Shown: positions 18,054 to 28,244, counted from the first letter of the stretch. The stretch is 64,000 nucleotides of DNA from Streptosporangium sp. NBC_01495 (GCF_036250735.1 NZ_CP109430.1:620001-684000); one strand, 5' to 3'. Program-made: numbers and translations. The notes: a model not told the origin generated them from the letters alone.

Positions 18054-20237
18054 GTGTTAAAGGGCGGGACGAGCAGTCTCAGGAGGAAGTTCCTGAGGAT
18101 CACACTCATCGTCTTCGGCGTCGGGATCATCTCGGCGATCGGCCTGCTCGGGGTGGTGTGGGCGATCACCCCCATTCCCGACAGCACGCAGCCGAGGGCC
18201 ACCGCGCAGGGTTCGGTGATCTACTACCGTGACGGCAAGACCGTGCTGGCCAGACAGGGTGTCAACCGCAAGAGCGTGGCCCTCGACAAGGTGCCGCTGA
18301 GCCTGCGCAACGCGGTCATCGCGGCGGAGAACCGCTCCTTCTACGAGGACCAGGGCGTCTCCCTCTCCGGCACCTTCCGCGCCATGTGGTCCACGGTCAG
18401 CGGCCAGCAGCTGCAGGGCGGCTCCACGATCACCCAGCAGATGGTCCGCAACTACTACAGCGGCCTCAGCCAGGAACGTTCCATAATCCGGAAACTCAAG
18501 GAGGTCATGATCTCCTTGAAGGTGGACCAGTCGAAGTCGAAGGACTGGGTGCTGGAGCAGTATCTCAACACGATCTACTTCGGCCGGGGCGCCGACGGGG
18601 TCCAGGCGGCGGCCGGAGCCTACTTCGGCAAGGACGTGAGCAAGCTGAGCCTCGCCGAGGGCGCCTACCTCGCCGCGGTGATCCAGCAGCCCTCCAGGTT
18701 CGCCGACCCGCGAGGCCCCGACCTCTCCGCGGCCAGGGACCGCTGGCGGTCGGTGATCGACGGGATGGTGGACACCGGGGCCATCACCTCCCAGCAGGCC
18801 GCCACGGTGACCTTCCCCAGCCTCCGCAAGCCCAAGGCGATCTTCGCCCTCACGGGGCAGGAGGGCTACATGCTCGACCAGGTGACGGCCGAGCTCAAGA
18901 GCAGGGGCTACACCGACGAGGTCATCAACCAGGGCGGACTGAAGATCGTCTCAACCTTCGACAAGAACCTGATGGCCGCCGCCGAGCGCGCCGTCACCTC
19001 GGTCCTGCCGGACGACACCCCCAAGAAGGTCCGCACCGGGCTCGCCGCCGTCGACCCCGCCACCGGTGAGGTGGTGGCCTTCTACGGCGGCCGCAGCTAC
19101 ACCGCCAACAAGTTCGACAACTCCTTCTCGGCCAAGGTGCAGGCCGGATCGACGTTCAAGGCCTACACGCTGGCCGCGGCCCTGGACAACGGCTTCGGCC
19201 TCGATACCAGGGTCGACGGCAACTCCCCGCTGCGGATCGCCTCCGCCGACATCCCCAACTCGGGCGACTACTCCTACGGCGAGGTCAACCTCGTCAAGGC
19301 CACCCAGAGCTCGGTGAACACCGCGTTCGTCGACCTCGGCCAGAAGGTCGGCCTGAACAAGGTCGTCAAGGTCGCCGAGGAGGTCGGGATCCCCGGCAAG
19401 CAGCTCGACCCGCACCGGGGCGCCGCCACGCTCCCGCTCGGCGTGGCCTCGGTGAGCGCCGTCCAGAACGCCTCCGGCTTCGCCGCCTTCGCCGCCGAGG
19501 GCGTCCACCGCGAGGCCCACGTGATCCGCTTGGTCACCGACGCCGAGGGCGAGGTCGTCAAGAGCTCCACCAAGGGGAGGCGCGCCTTCGGCGAGCAGGC
19601 CGCCATCGACGCCACCTATGCGCTGAGCCAGGTCGTCGAGGCGGGCACCGGCTCCGGTGCCCGCCTCTACGACCGTCCCGTGGCGGGCAAGACGGGCACC
19701 ACCGACGAGTCCGCAGCCGTGTGGTTCGCCGGGTTCACCCCGCAGCTGGCCGTGGCGGTCGACATGTTCCGCGACGACAACAAGCCGGTGACGGTGAACG
19801 GCAGCGCCCTGTACGGCGGTTCCTACCCCGCGCAGATCTGGCGGGCCTTCATGGTCGAGGCGATGGAGGGCAAGCCGGTCAAGGAGTTCAAGGAGCCGTC
19901 CAACTACGGCTACTCCCCGTACGACTACAGCTCCGGCGACGAGCAGGGCGACGGCCAGGAAACGGCCACGCCCGGCCCCGACGAGCCGGCCACCCCCGGT
20001 CCCGACCAGAGCGCCACCCCCGGCCAGGAGACCCCGGGTCCCGACCAGACCGCGGCCCCCGAGGACGCCGACGGGGGACCGGGCGGTCCCGACGACACCC
20101 CCGGGCCACCCCAGGAGGAGGATCCCGGCGGGCGCGGTGGTGATGGCGGCGCGGGCGACAGGAGCGACAGGGGCGGTGGCGACCTCGGTGTCGACGGCCT
20201 GGGCCACCGGCTTGGCGACCCCGTTCAGGGCAACTGA
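18054..20237 (+). CDS. Class A penicillin-binding protein
   Basis: A 727-residue bifunctional peptidoglycan synthase. It has one N-terminal membrane helix (residues 15-37), then a GT51 glycosyltransferase domain with catalytic Glu in AENRSFYEDQG near residue 93 and GGSTITQQMVRN. The transpeptidase domain follows: SxxK serine in AGSTFKAY near S366, SSVNTAF, and KTGTT near residue 545. The extracellular tail from about residue 630 is rich in Pro, Gly, Asp and Glu with PGPDEPATPGPDQ-like repeats. GTG 18054 follows a GGGGGG tract by 6 bases. It polymerises and crosslinks cell-wall glycan strands. Confidence 0.93.
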   Translation: MLKGGTSSLRRKFLRITLIVFGVGIISAIGLLGVVWAITPIPDSTQPRATAQGSVIYYRDGKTVLARQGVNRKSVALDKVPLSLRNAVIAAENRSFYEDQGVSLSGTFRAMWSTVSGQQLQGGSTITQQMVRNYYSGLSQERSIIRKLKEVMISLKVDQSKSKDWVLEQYLNTIYFGRGADGVQAAAGAYFGKDVSKLSLAEGAYLAAVIQQPSRFADPRGPDLSAARDRWRSVIDGMVDTGAITSQQAATVTFPSLRKPKAIFALTGQEGYMLDQVTAELKSRGYTDEVINQGGLKIVSTFDKNLMAAAERAVTSVLPDDTPKKVRTGLAAVDPATGEVVAFYGGRSYTANKFDNSFSAKVQAGSTFKAYTLAAALDNGFGLDTRVDGNSPLRIASADIPNSGDYSYGEVNLVKATQSSVNTAFVDLGQKVGLNKVVKVAEEVGIPGKQLDPHRGAATLPLGVASVSAVQNASGFAAFAAEGVHREAHVIRLVTDAEGEVVKSSTKGRRAFGEQAAIDATYALSQVVEAGTGSGARLYDRPVAGKTGTTDESAAVWFAGFTPQLAVAVDMFRDDNKPVTVNGSALYGGSYPAQIWRAFMVEAMEGKPVKEFKEPSNYGYSPYDYSSGDEQGDGQETATPGPDEPATPGPDQSATPGQETPGPDQTAAPEDADGGPGGPDDTPGPPQEEDPGGRGGDGGAGDRSDRGGGDLGVDGLGHRLGDPVQGN

Positions 20238-20293
20238 CGGGGGGACGGGCGCGGTCACGCGGGCGGCGGTGACCGGCTCGGCGACCCCGTCCG

Positions 20294-22363
20294 TTACGCC
20301 TCGCCCGCCAGTTCGGCGCGCAGGGCCGCGGGGGTGGTGACGGGCATCCTGCAGGTGAAGCCGCGGCACACGTAGGCCGCGGGCTCGCCGCCCACCAGAC
20401 CCCGGCCGGCCAGGAGCGGAACCTCCCCGGAGCCGGAGCCGGAGCCGGAGCCGGAACCTGGGCCGGAGCCCGCATCGGAGCCGGTGGCGGGGCCGGGCTC
20501 GCCGAGCGCCAGGACCAGGCCCGGCAGGGGTGACAGCAGGGCGGTCCTGTGCAGGGCGGCCGTCGCCGGATCGCCCGCCGGGCCCACGACCGCGACCTCG
20601 ATCGGACCGGACACCGCCGCCTGGGCCGCGGCCAGCCCCCACCCGGCGAACCGCGCGTGCCTGTCGGCCAGCACGGTGACCGTGCCCAGGGCCGCCTCGG
20701 CCGCCTCGCGGTGCCGGGCCGAGCCGGTCAGCGCGGCGTACGAGAGCAGCGCGCCCGCGGCGGCGAACTGGCCGGACGGGGTGGCGTTGTCGGTCGCGTC
20801 CCGTGGGCGCTGGAAGAGCGGCTCGGCGTCGTCGGCGGTGTCGTAGAACCCGCCGGAGCCGTCGGAGAACCGCTCCAGGACGGCGTCGAGCAGCACCTCG
20901 GCCCGCCGGAACCAGCGGACCTCCCCGGTCACCCCGTACAGGGCGAGCAGGCCTTCGGCGAGGTCGCCGTAGTCCTCCAGGACCCCGGCGTTGGTGCCGG
21001 GCCTGCCGTCGCGGGAGGTGCGCAGCAGCCGGTCGCCGTCCAGGTGGAGCTCGTCGACCAGCACGGCCGCCTCGCGCGCCGCCTCGACGAGGTCCGGCCG
21101 CTCGAACAGGGCGCCGGTCTCCGCGAGGGCGGCGACGGCCAGGCCGTTCCAGGCGGCCACCACCTTGTCGTCCCGTCCCGGCCGCACCCGGCGGGCCCGC
21201 GCGGCCAGCAGCGCGGAGCGCACCCGGGCGAACCGCTCGGCCTCGCCGGGATCGGGGTCGGCGAGGAGCTGCAGCACCGAGGTGCCGTGCTCGAACGTCC
21301 CGGTCACCTCGAACAGCTCGATCGCCCAGAGCCCGTCCTCCTCGCCGAGGACCTCGCGGAGCTCCTCGCGGGTCCAGGCGTAGAACTTGCCCTCCACGCC
21401 CTCGCTGTCGGCGTCCAGGGCGGAGGCGAAGCCCCCCTCCGGGGTGCGCATCTCGGCCAGCAGCCAGTCGGCCGTCTCCAGCGCCACCCGCCTGCCCAGG
21501 GCGGAGCCGGTGGAGCGCCACCAGTGCGCGTAGACCCGCAGGAGCAGGGCGTTGTCGTAGAGCATCTTCTCGAAGTGCGGGACCACCCAGTCGGCGTCCA
21601 CGCTGTAGCGGGCGAACCCTCCGGCGAGCTGGTCGTAGATGCCGCCCCGGGCCATGGCCTCCAGCGTCCGCCCGGCCATGGACGTCGCCGCGGCGGCGGT
21701 CGCCCGCCGCTCCGCACCCTCCGTGGCCGCCGCGCCGTAGCGCAGCAGGAACTCCAGGGCCATCGACGGCGGGAACTTGGGCGCCCCGCCGAAGCCGCCG
21801 CGGACCGGGTCGAAGGACTCGGCCAGGCTGTGCACGGCCCGCGTGAGCGTGTCCGGGGTGGGCAGCGGCCCGGACGGCAGCGCCGACCGCTCGTTCAGCG
21901 CCTCCACGATCTTCGAGCCCTGCTCCAGCACGGCCTCCCGTTCGCCGGCCCAGGTGTTCGACACCCCGGCGAGCAGCCGCTGGAACTGCTGCCTGGGGAA
22001 GTAGGTGCCGGTGTAGAAGGGGTGGCCCTCCGGGGTGGCGAAGACCGTCATCGGCCACCCGCCCTGACCGGTCATGGCCTGGGTGGCCGCCATGTACACC
22101 GCGTCGACGTCCGGCCGCTCCTCACGGTCGACCTTCACGTTGACGAAGTGCTCGTTCATCAGCGCGGCCGTGGCCCGGTCCTCGAAGGACTCGTGGGCCA
22201 TCACGTGGCACCAGTGGCACGCGGAGTAGCCGACGCTGATCAGCAGCGGAACGTTCCGCCGGGCGGCCTCGGCGAACGCCTCCTCGCCCCATTCGAACCA
22301 GTCGACGGGATTGTCCGCGTGCTGCAGCAGATAGGGGCTCGTCGCGTCCTTCAAGCGGTTCAT
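20294..22363 (-). CDS. Thioredoxin-domain protein (DUF255, YyaL/spermatogenesis-associated 20 type)
   Basis: A 689-residue protein. Residues 1-165 form the DUF255 thioredoxin-like domain, with [13 protein letters not shown] and [14 protein letters not shown], where a CHWC motif replaces CxxC of thioredoxins. The rest is an alpha/alpha barrel of the six-hairpin type. A Gly/Ser/Pro stretch (GSGSGSGSG) interrupts the C-terminal part near residue 640 and is an oddity. The family is widespread and its reaction is not settled. ATG 22363 has AAAGG 5 bases upstream. It is convergent with the PBP gene. Confidence 0.9.
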   Translation of the reverse strand: MNRLKDATSPYLLQHADNPVDWFEWGEEAFAEAARRNVPLLISVGYSACHWCHVMAHESFEDRATAALMNEHFVNVKVDREERPDVDAVYMAATQAMTGQGGWPMTVFATPEGHPFYTGTYFPRQQFQRLLAGVSNTWAGEREAVLEQGSKIVEALNERSALPSGPLPTPDTLTRAVHSLAESFDPVRGGFGGAPKFPPSMALEFLLRYGAAATEGAERRATAAAATSMAGRTLEAMARGGIYDQLAGGFARYSVDADWVVPHFEKMLYDNALLLRVYAHWWRSTGSALGRRVALETADWLLAEMRTPEGGFASALDADSEGVEGKFYAWTREELREVLGEEDGLWAIELFEVTGTFEHGTSVLQLLADPDPGEAERFARVRSALLAARARRVRPGRDDKVVAAWNGLAVAALAETGALFERPDLVEAAREAAVLVDELHLDGDRLLRTSRDGRPGTNAGVLEDYGDLAEGLLALYGVTGEVRWFRRAEVLLDAVLERFSDGSGGFYDTADDAEPLFQRPRDATDNATPSGQFAAAGALLSYAALTGSARHREAAEAALGTVTVLADRHARFAGWGLAAAQAAVSGPIEVAVVGPAGDPATAALHRTALLSPLPGLVLALGEPGPATGSDAGSGPGSGSGSGSGSGEVPLLAGRGLVGGEPAAYVCRGFTCRMPVTTPAALRAELAGEA

Positions 22364-22653
22364 CAAGGCCTTTCCTGCGTACGCGGTGCGTGCGTTCTCC
22401 TCGTGAGGTGCGCGGAGGTCGCGCGTCGCGGTTCTTCCCACACGATCCCTCTCACACTAAACCGGGTGAGGGGCGAGGCCGCGAGCGCGGGCGGCGCCCG
22501 CCCCGGCGACCGCGTCCACTCTCTCCCGTTCCCTTCCCTGAGCGCCGGCGGCGGGCGGTGCCGGTTTCGGACGACCCCCGTTGTCTCAGGTGCGGGAGGT
22601 GACACCGGGCGGGAAGGTGTGTTCGCCGCGCTTCGGGCGTAGGCTCACTGGGC

Positions 22654-23814
22654 GTGGATCTCGACTTCGTCTGTGTGCACGCCGGAAGGGCGGCCTCCGA
22701 GCTGACCCGGCGTGATGTTGCCCGCGCGTTGCTCGCCGTGCCGTCCGGGGTGGCCCTGGTGGCGCTGCCCGATCTGAGGCGGGCGATGCTGGCGGCGGGC
22801 AACCCGCTGTCGGCGCCCTTCTGGGACTCCGCCAAGGCGACGCTCGGCGCGATCGAGTCCGGCGCCGCGACCGTGGGGGACGTGCAGCGCTGGATGGAGT
22901 CCACGGGCACCGAGCCGCTCCTGCTCACCCCGAGCTTCTTCGTCTGGCCGGAGGAGGACGAGCGGGGGCCGGTCGGCGAGGAGATGTTCCGAGGGCTGGT
23001 CGCCTACCTGGAGGAGCGGGTCGCCGCGGGGGAGGTCGACCCGGACGCGCTCGCCCGGGGTGACGAGGGGGCCAGGGAGGCGTACGCGGACCTCCAGGAG
23101 CGCTGGCTCACCGGCCCGCTGCCCGACGGGCGGGTGCCGGGGACCGCGGTCTCCGACGAGCAGGACGAGGAGCTGTTCGCCGCCTGGGACGAGGAGGAGG
23201 CGTTCGCCCTGGGCGAGCTGCGGCGCATCCTGGCCGAGCTGCCCGCCCCCGAGCGGCCCGTCAGGGAGCTGCGGGCCGCGGCCACCCGGCTGCGCGAGGT
23301 GCTGGGCAGGCCCGGCTATCCCGGCAACGTGCTGCGGGCCTGCGCCGGGTACGAGGGGGAGCCGCTGCCGGCCGACGACGAGGAGCTCTGGCTGACCGTC
23401 ACGGCGGGCATCGCGGGACCGATCTCCGACCTGCCCGACGAGGAGGACCGGCTGGAGCTCTTCTCCGACCTGGACGGGGAGCTCAGCCACGAGGACTCGG
23501 TGCTGGCCGCCCTGTGCGCGATCCACCACGCCGACTGGCTGGCCGTGGTCGCCGCCCTGGCCAGGCGCGGCCCCGGGGTGCTGGCGTCGCCCGAGCGGAT
23601 CGCCAGGCTCATCGCCGAGTCGGAGGACATCGACGTCGATCTGGACGAGCCGGAGGACCTGGAGGCGGCCGAGACGCTCTTCAGCTCGGTCACCCCGCTC
23701 TGGGCGTGCCTCGGGATCGTCGACAGGACCGAGGTGCTCACCTCGCTGGGCCGATGGGGGCTGCCCAAGGCGCTGGAGCGGGCCTGGTCCTCGACCGACA
23801 CCCTCGGCGACTGA
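22654..23814 (+). CDS. Hypothetical acidic protein
   Basis: A 386-residue soluble, acidic protein rich in Glu, Asp, Ala and Leu. No signal peptide, membrane helix or catalytic motif is visible. The N-terminal 60 residues contain a MDLDFVCVHAG strand and helices; the remainder is helical with strong acidic patches (DEQDEELFAAWDEEEAF near residue 170, DIDVDLDEPEDLE near 325). I do not recognise a family. GTG 22654 has no ribosome-binding site, so the mRNA may be leaderless. It ends 79 bp before a convergent acetyltransferase gene. Confidence 0.75.
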   Translation: MDLDFVCVHAGRAASELTRRDVARALLAVPSGVALVALPDLRRAMLAAGNPLSAPFWDSAKATLGAIESGAATVGDVQRWMESTGTEPLLLTPSFFVWPEEDERGPVGEEMFRGLVAYLEERVAAGEVDPDALARGDEGAREAYADLQERWLTGPLPDGRVPGTAVSDEQDEELFAAWDEEEAFALGELRRILAELPAPERPVRELRAAATRLREVLGRPGYPGNVLRACAGYEGEPLPADDEELWLTVTAGIAGPISDLPDEEDRLELFSDLDGELSHEDSVLAALCAIHHADWLAVVAALARRGPGVLASPERIARLIAESEDIDVDLDEPEDLEAAETLFSSVTPLWACLGIVDRTEVLTSLGRWGLPKALERAWSSTDTLGD

Positions 23815-23893
23815 CGGGCGCTCCGGTACGGCTCAGGGGAGCCTTCAGGCCCTCCTGCGGGCCTCCCTCGCGGCTCCGGCGGGAGCCGCGGGG

Positions 23894-24211
23894 TCAGGCC
23901 TCCTCGTCGAGGAGGTCGAGGTAGCCCTCGGGCACCAGATCCTTGTATTCGGGGTGGCGCCGGATGTAGCGGGCGACGAACGGGCAGAGCGGCACGACCG
24001 AGCGGCCGGACGAGCGGCTCGCGTCGAGGGCCGCGGAGGCCAGCCTGCCGCCCAGGCCCTTGCCCTCGTGCTCGGGGAGGATCTCGGTGTGGGTGAAAAT
24101 GATCTTCCCGGCGCGCAGGCGGTACGCGGCGAACCCGGCGACCTCGCCGTTCAGCAGGATCTCGAAGCGGGAGGCCCCGGGGTTGTCGGAGACCTCGATG
24201 TCGTCGGCCAT
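23894..24211 (-). CDS. Small GNAT-like acetyltransferase (YidJ/Gcn5-related, COG2388 type)
   Basis: A 105-residue protein with the compact GNAT fold. It has strand pairs FEILLNGEVAGFAAYRL, then KIIFTHTEILPEHEGKGLGGRLASAALDASR carrying the acetyl-CoA loop (EGKGLGG), then VVPLCPFVARYIRRHPEYKDLV. This matches the COG2388 class of small acetyltransferases. The substrate is unknown. The start ATG 24211 is preceded by a weak purine-rich stretch (GAGCGAGGACGAGC). Gene length is normal for the class. Confidence 0.85.
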   Translation of the reverse strand: MADDIEVSDNPGASRFEILLNGEVAGFAAYRLRAGKIIFTHTEILPEHEGKGLGGRLASAALDASRSSGRSVVPLCPFVARYIRRHPEYKDLVPEGYLDLLDEEA

Positions 24212-24355
24212 GCTCGTCCTCGCTCGTTCTCGGGGTTTCGGCCCGGCCGGTTCCGTCTCCCGCGCGTGTCGCGCGATAGCCGGTCGGGCCGTGGGTCCGG
24301 CGACATGGGCAGACCACCCCGGGCGGGCCGGGGGGAGTGCGCGAGGCCGGTGGGG

Positions 24356-24556
24356 TCAGGGAGCGGTCGGCGTCGTGGTGGTGTTGGTACCGTTCCGCTC
24401 CCTCAGCTCGGCCTCCGAGGGGACCTCGATCCTGGAGATCTGCTTCCTCATCGACTTGACCAGGATGTAGAGGGCGAACCCCATGGCGGCCACGACGAGG
24501 AAACCCAGGAGGCCCGGGCTGACGTCACCCTTGGTGACGGGGTCAAATGCAATCAC
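24356..24556 (-). CDS. Small single-pass membrane protein
   Basis: A 66-residue protein with one membrane helix (about residues 15-34, LLGFLVVAAMGFALYILV), then a positively charged cytosolic segment KSMRKQISRI and a Thr/Pro tail. Such small proteins commonly accompany mca in actinobacteria; here it lies 34 bp downstream of mca on the same strand, so it is probably co-transcribed. The start is GTG 24556 without a ribosome-binding site. Function is unknown. Confidence 0.65.
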   Translation of the reverse strand: MIAFDPVTKGDVSPGLLGFLVVAAMGFALYILVKSMRKQISRIEVPSEAELRERNGTNTTTTPTAP

Positions 24557-24590
24557 ATGTCAAGTTTGCCACCGCCACCCCACGGTCGCG

Positions 24591-25487
24591 TCAGTGGCAG
24601 GCGTGCGAGACCGTGTCCGCGGGGACCTCCGTGTGGACGCCCGTGAACAGGTCGTCCTCGGGAAGCTCGACGTCCACGAGCGATCGGGCCAGGTGGTAGT
24701 CCTCGGTCGGCCAGACCTCGCGCTGCAGGTCGCGCGGGCAGACGAACCAGAAGCCGTCCGGGTCGACCTGCGTGGCGTGCGCGAGCAGCGCCTCGTCGCG
24801 GAGCTCGAAGTAGTCGCCGCAGGGGATCCGGGTGGTCACCGGCCACTTCTGCGGGCGGTCCTCCCAGCGGGAGATCCACTCGGCGTACGGGGAGCCGATG
24901 CCGCGGGCGTTCATCGCCTCGTGCAGCGCCTCGAACCGGTCCTTGGTGAAGCCCATCTGGTAGTAGAGCTTCAGGGGCTGCCAGGGCTCGCCGGTGCCCG
25001 GGTAGCGGTCGGGGTCGCCGGCCGCCTCGAAGGCCTCGACCGAGACGCGGTTGGTCATGATGTGGTCGGGGTGCGGGTAGCCGCCGTCGTCGTCGTAGGT
25101 CAGGATCACGTGCGGCCTGAACTCGCGGACGGCCGCCACCAGCGGCTCCGAGGCGATCTCCAGCGGCTGCAGGGCGAAGCAGCCCTCGGGCAGCGGCTCG
25201 CTCTCGTCCTCGGGCAGGCCGGAGTCGACGAACCCCATGAAGCGCTGCCGCACGCCGAGGATCTCGCGGGCGCGCTCCATCTCCAGGCGCCGGACCTCGC
25301 CGATGTTCTCGAGAATCTCCGGGCGATCCATCTTGGGGTTCAGGATCGACCCGCGCTCGCCTCCGGTGAGCGTACAGACCAGTACGTCCACACCCTCCGC
25401 CACGTAGCGCGCCATGGTGGCGGCGCCCTTGCTCGACTCGTCGTCGGGATGAGCGTGAACGGCCATCAGCCTGAGCGGTGCACTCAC
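24591..25487 (-). CDS. mca: Mycothiol S-conjugate amidase
   Basis: A 298-residue zinc amidase of the LmbE/PIG-L family that cleaves mycothiol conjugates of electrophiles and drugs into a mercapturic acid and GlcN-inositol. Zinc ligands are visible in AVHAHPDDE near residue 11-14 and in PHPDHIMTNR near residue 140. TLTGGERGSILNP near residue 40 is typical of Mca/MshB. Length and the following gene order (divergent DUF4307 then greA) match Mca rather than MshB. The start is GTG 25487, with GGAGA about 12 bases upstream. Confidence 0.92.
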   Translation of the reverse strand: MSAPLRLMAVHAHPDDESSKGAATMARYVAEGVDVLVCTLTGGERGSILNPKMDRPEILENIGEVRRLEMERAREILGVRQRFMGFVDSGLPEDESEPLPEGCFALQPLEIASEPLVAAVREFRPHVILTYDDDGGYPHPDHIMTNRVSVEAFEAAGDPDRYPGTGEPWQPLKLYYQMGFTKDRFEALHEAMNARGIGSPYAEWISRWEDRPQKWPVTTRIPCGDYFELRDEALLAHATQVDPDGFWFVCPRDLQREVWPTEDYHLARSLVDVELPEDDLFTGVHTEVPADTVSHACH

Positions 25488-25710
25488 GGGCTCGGTGTCT
25501 CCTTATGTCGGTCGCGCTTCGGATCGTCGGTCGCCTCGCGGACGGCCTGCCTGGCCGGATGTTCCGCTCCGCTCGACGGGGTGTCCCGCGCGCCCTCGGC
25601 TTACGTCACTCTAGGGAGAGGTTAGTTTCTCTTGGGCGGTCGCGAGGGCGAGGCCCCCGCAGGGGACAATTGTCTCGGATAACACCGAGGTAGTGCAGGG
25701 AGATTCCGTC

Positions 25711-26139
25711 ATGGCCACCAGCGAAGCCGAGAAGGGCCGTCAGGACGGTCCCGTCCTCGGCACCCCGGGCGACTTTCCCGACCGCCCGGAGCGCAGGGGG
25801 CGCTTCGTCGTGCACGCCGTGATCGCGATCCTCTGCGCCGTGTGCGCGGGGGGATGGGGTTACGTGATGTGGGCGGCGAAGGGCGACACGGAAGTGATCG
25901 ACCAGGTCATCGCGTTCGACGCCACTCGCGGCGATTCTCTGCAGATCACCTTCGAGGTGTACAAACCATCCGATCGCGCGGCGCTCTGCCGGGTGCGGGC
26001 CACCGACGTCAGCCACGTCGAGGTCGGCAGCAAGGAGGTCAATATTCCGGCTGGTGAGGGGTATGTTCGGCTTACCGAACGGCTAGAGACCAGTGCTCCG
26101 GCCACTTCGGGCCATGTCCAGTACTGCTATCTCGTATAG
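25711..26139 (+). CDS. DUF4307 membrane protein
   Basis: A 142-residue protein with a cytosolic N-terminus (about 35 residues), one helix near residues 37-57 (VVHAVIAILCAVCAGGWGYVMW) and an external domain of about 80 residues containing DSLQITFEVYKPSDRAALCRVRA. The layout and its place between mca and greA are characteristic of DUF4307 in actinobacteria. Function is unknown. ATG 25711 has GGAG about 9 bases upstream. The conserved Cys pair (C about 93 and near the C-terminus YCYLV) may form a disulfide. Confidence 0.85.
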   Translation: MATSEAEKGRQDGPVLGTPGDFPDRPERRGRFVVHAVIAILCAVCAGGWGYVMWAAKGDTEVIDQVIAFDATRGDSLQITFEVYKPSDRAALCRVRATDVSHVEVGSKEVNIPAGEGYVRLTERLETSAPATSGHVQYCYLV

Positions 26140-26246
26140 TGAGACATTTGGGGAGGCGGTTGAGGGGTTAACTTGTTAGCCTTTCGAAATTCGACCGACC
26201 GCAACCCCCGAAGCACGAAGCCCCCTAGAGGAAGCAAGGAGATCCC

Positions 26247-26747
26247 GTGGCCGACTCCCGCATCGAGAGCGTCACCTGGCTCACTCAGGAGGCGTACGAC
26301 CGCCTGAAGGCTGAGTACGAGCATCTCTCGGGGCCCGGACGCGTCGACATCGCCAAGAAGATCGAGGACGCGCGCGAAGAGGGTGACCTGAAGGAGAACG
26401 GCGGCTACCACGCCGCCAAGGACGAGCAGGGCAAGATGGAGGCCCGTATCTTCCACCTCCACCAGATCCTGGACACCGCCAAGGTCGGTGAGGCGCCCCG
26501 CACCGAAGGCGTGGTCGGTCCTGGAATGACCGTCACCGTCCGCTTCGAGGGGGATGACGAGGAGGTCGCCTTCCTGCTGGCCTCCCGCGAGGAGAGCGGC
26601 GCTCCGATCGACGTCTACTCGCCCAAGTCGCCGCTCGGCGCGGCGATCAACGGCAAGAAGATCGGCGAGAAGGCGACCTACACGATGCCGAACGGCCGTT
26701 CCAACACGGTCGAGATCCTTGAGGCCGTGCCGTACGTCGGCAACTGA
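26247..26747 (+). CDS. greA: Transcription elongation factor GreA
   Basis: A 166-residue factor that enters the RNA polymerase secondary channel and rescues backtracked complexes by stimulating transcript cleavage. The N-terminal coiled coil (residues 10-80) carries the tip acidic pair in AREEGDLKENGGYHAAK, a GreA signature. The C-terminal FKBP-like domain has SPLGAAINGKKIGEKATYTMPNG. GTG 26247 has AAGGAG 7 bases upstream. It is the last gene of the DUF4307-greA pair; a strong hairpin follows. Confidence 0.96.
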   Translation: MADSRIESVTWLTQEAYDRLKAEYEHLSGPGRVDIAKKIEDAREEGDLKENGGYHAAKDEQGKMEARIFHLHQILDTAKVGEAPRTEGVVGPGMTVTVRFEGDDEEVAFLLASREESGAPIDVYSPKSPLGAAINGKKIGEKATYTMPNGRSNTVEILEAVPYVGN

Positions 26748-26774
26748 TCTCCCCATACTCCGATCGATTCGCTG

Positions 26775-26802
26775 ATCCGCCGGGACGGGCGTCCCGGCGG
26801 AT
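26775..26802 (+). terminator. Hairpin terminator after greA
   Basis: ATCCGCCGGGACG (26775-26787) and CGTCCCGGCGGAT (26790-26802) are perfect 13-bp inverted arms 28 bp after the greA stop. There is no U tract, which is usual for actinobacterial terminators. It probably ends the greA transcript before the NlpC/P60 gene. Confidence 0.75.
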
Positions 26803-26945
26803 TGCCGTGTGTCAGAGGATTTGGCAGGATTTCGCAAGTCTTGCGCCGCATTGCAGATAGGGCGCTTTTCAGTGGGTTCGCGTGCATCGGGGAGCGGTCT
26901 ACGGCACCCTCGTAGGACTGGAGTCCGTGGGGAAGGGGAGATGTC

Positions 26946-28244
26946 GTGTTCAAGCGGCGGCCACGTGTCTCCGACCTGATCCGGGAGGCACGGCAGGACC
27001 TCGCCTACCGCCCCCGGCTCCGCTACAGCTACCGCACCGCCCGCCTGATGAGGCGGGCCGTGCCGATCGTGGCCGTTCTGCTCGTCTGCGCGCTGGCCAC
27101 CGGCCTGGTGATCTTCACCCAGATGCCGGAGGCCGATCCGGAGACGGTCACGATGCGCAAGTCCGTCGCCACCGTGCCGACCCAGGTGGCGAAGCCCGCC
27201 CAGGGCGAGGCGGGCGGGAGCGCGCCCGAACCGGTGGCGCCGCTCACCTCGATGCGGCAGCCACACCTGTTCGTCGTCGCGAACAGGCCGCTCAGCGCGA
27301 CCGTGGTCGCCAAGGTCGCCCAGCTCTCCGGGGTACGGGCGGTGGAGCGCGCCGACGCCGCCGAGGTGGTCCTGGACGGCAAGCCGGTGCAGACGCTCGG
27401 GGTGAACCCCTCGACGTTCCGCGCGTACACCCCCAAGCCGACCGCGCGATCCGACAGGCTCTGGCGGAACGTCTCGGCGGGGGAGGTCGCCGTCTCCTTC
27501 GTCCTGGGCAACGACGGAGGCATGCCGCTGGGCAAGACCTTCACCACCGCCGGGCGCAACCTGCGCGTCGGCGCCTACGCCACGATGGGCATGGGCGCCA
27601 TCGACGCGGTGGTCTCCCGGCCGACCGCCCGCGCGCTGGGCATCCCGGAGAACAACGCGCTCGTGGTGAGCGCGCCGAAGACCGACTCCGCGAAGCTGCG
27701 CCTCACCCTCCTGCGCGCCCTGCCCAAGGGGGCTCAGGTCGCGGTGATCAACCCGGTGCTGACGGCCCCCACCAAGACCGCCGGCGGGACCGGCGGGACC
27801 GGCGGGACCACTGACGGGACCACGACCTGGTCCGCGAGCTCCTTCATGAGCGCCTCCCAGGTCACGACCGCCCTCACCGCCGCGATCGGCAAGCTCGGCC
27901 GCCCGTACGTGTGGGGCGCCGAGGGCCCGAACAGCTTCGACTGCTCCGGCCTGGTCCAGTGGGCGTACCAGCAGGCGGGGATCAAGGTGCCCCGGGTGAC
28001 GCACCAGCAGTTCGTCTCCGGCCCCCAGATCCCGCTCGCCCAGGCGCAGCCCGGCGACCTGCTGTTCTGGCGGCACGACCCCACCAACCCCGGCTACGTC
28101 TCGCACGTGGCCATTTACTGGGGGGACGGCAAGATGCTGCACGCCCCCAGAACCGGCGACGTGGTCAAGCTCGTCCCCGTCACCACCCGCAACTTCGCCG
28201 GGGCCGTGCGGATCAGCCCGGAGGTCGCCGCCAGGGTCCGCTAG
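26946..28244 (+). CDS. NlpC/P60 peptidoglycan endopeptidase with N-terminal membrane anchor
   Basis: A 432-residue protein. Residues 37-60 form a membrane helix (or uncleaved signal). The middle has an SAF-like region of the CpaB/flagellar type (residues 115-275). The C-terminal NlpC/P60 domain (residues 305-432) has catalytic C333 in FDCSGLVQWAY, H387 in SHVAIYWG, and a third residue after HAPRTGD. The GTGGTGGTT linker joins the two parts. It cleaves peptide stems of peptidoglycan outside the membrane. The start is GTG 26946, with GGGGAG 7 bases upstream. Confidence 0.9.
   Translation: MFKRRPRVSDLIREARQDLAYRPRLRYSYRTARLMRRAVPIVAVLLVCALATGLVIFTQMPEADPETVTMRKSVATVPTQVAKPAQGEAGGSAPEPVAPLTSMRQPHLFVVANRPLSATVVAKVAQLSGVRAVERADAAEVVLDGKPVQTLGVNPSTFRAYTPKPTARSDRLWRNVSAGEVAVSFVLGNDGGMPLGKTFTTAGRNLRVGAYATMGMGAIDAVVSRPTARALGIPENNALVVSAPKTDSAKLRLTLLRALPKGAQVAVINPVLTAPTKTAGGTGGTGGTTDGTTTWSASSFMSASQVTTALTAAIGKLGRPYVWGAEGPNSFDCSGLVQWAYQQAGIKVPRVTHQQFVSGPQIPLAQAQPGDLLFWRHDPTNPGYVSHVAIYWGDGKMLHAPRTGDVVKLVPVTTRNFAGAVRISPEVAARVR

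Noticed and set aside
18951-22058. 1035-codon minus-strand frame
   Set aside because: It is antisense to the penicillin-binding protein and a shadow of the DUF255 gene; its composition is not protein-like.
25665-25674. GACAATTGTC palindrome between mca and DUF4307 as an operator
   Set aside because: A 10-bp palindrome this short in a divergent gap is weak evidence and has no matching regulator nearby.
26803-26945. Riboswitch in the leader of the NlpC/P60 gene
   Set aside because: The leader has short hairpins only; no known conserved motif was seen.
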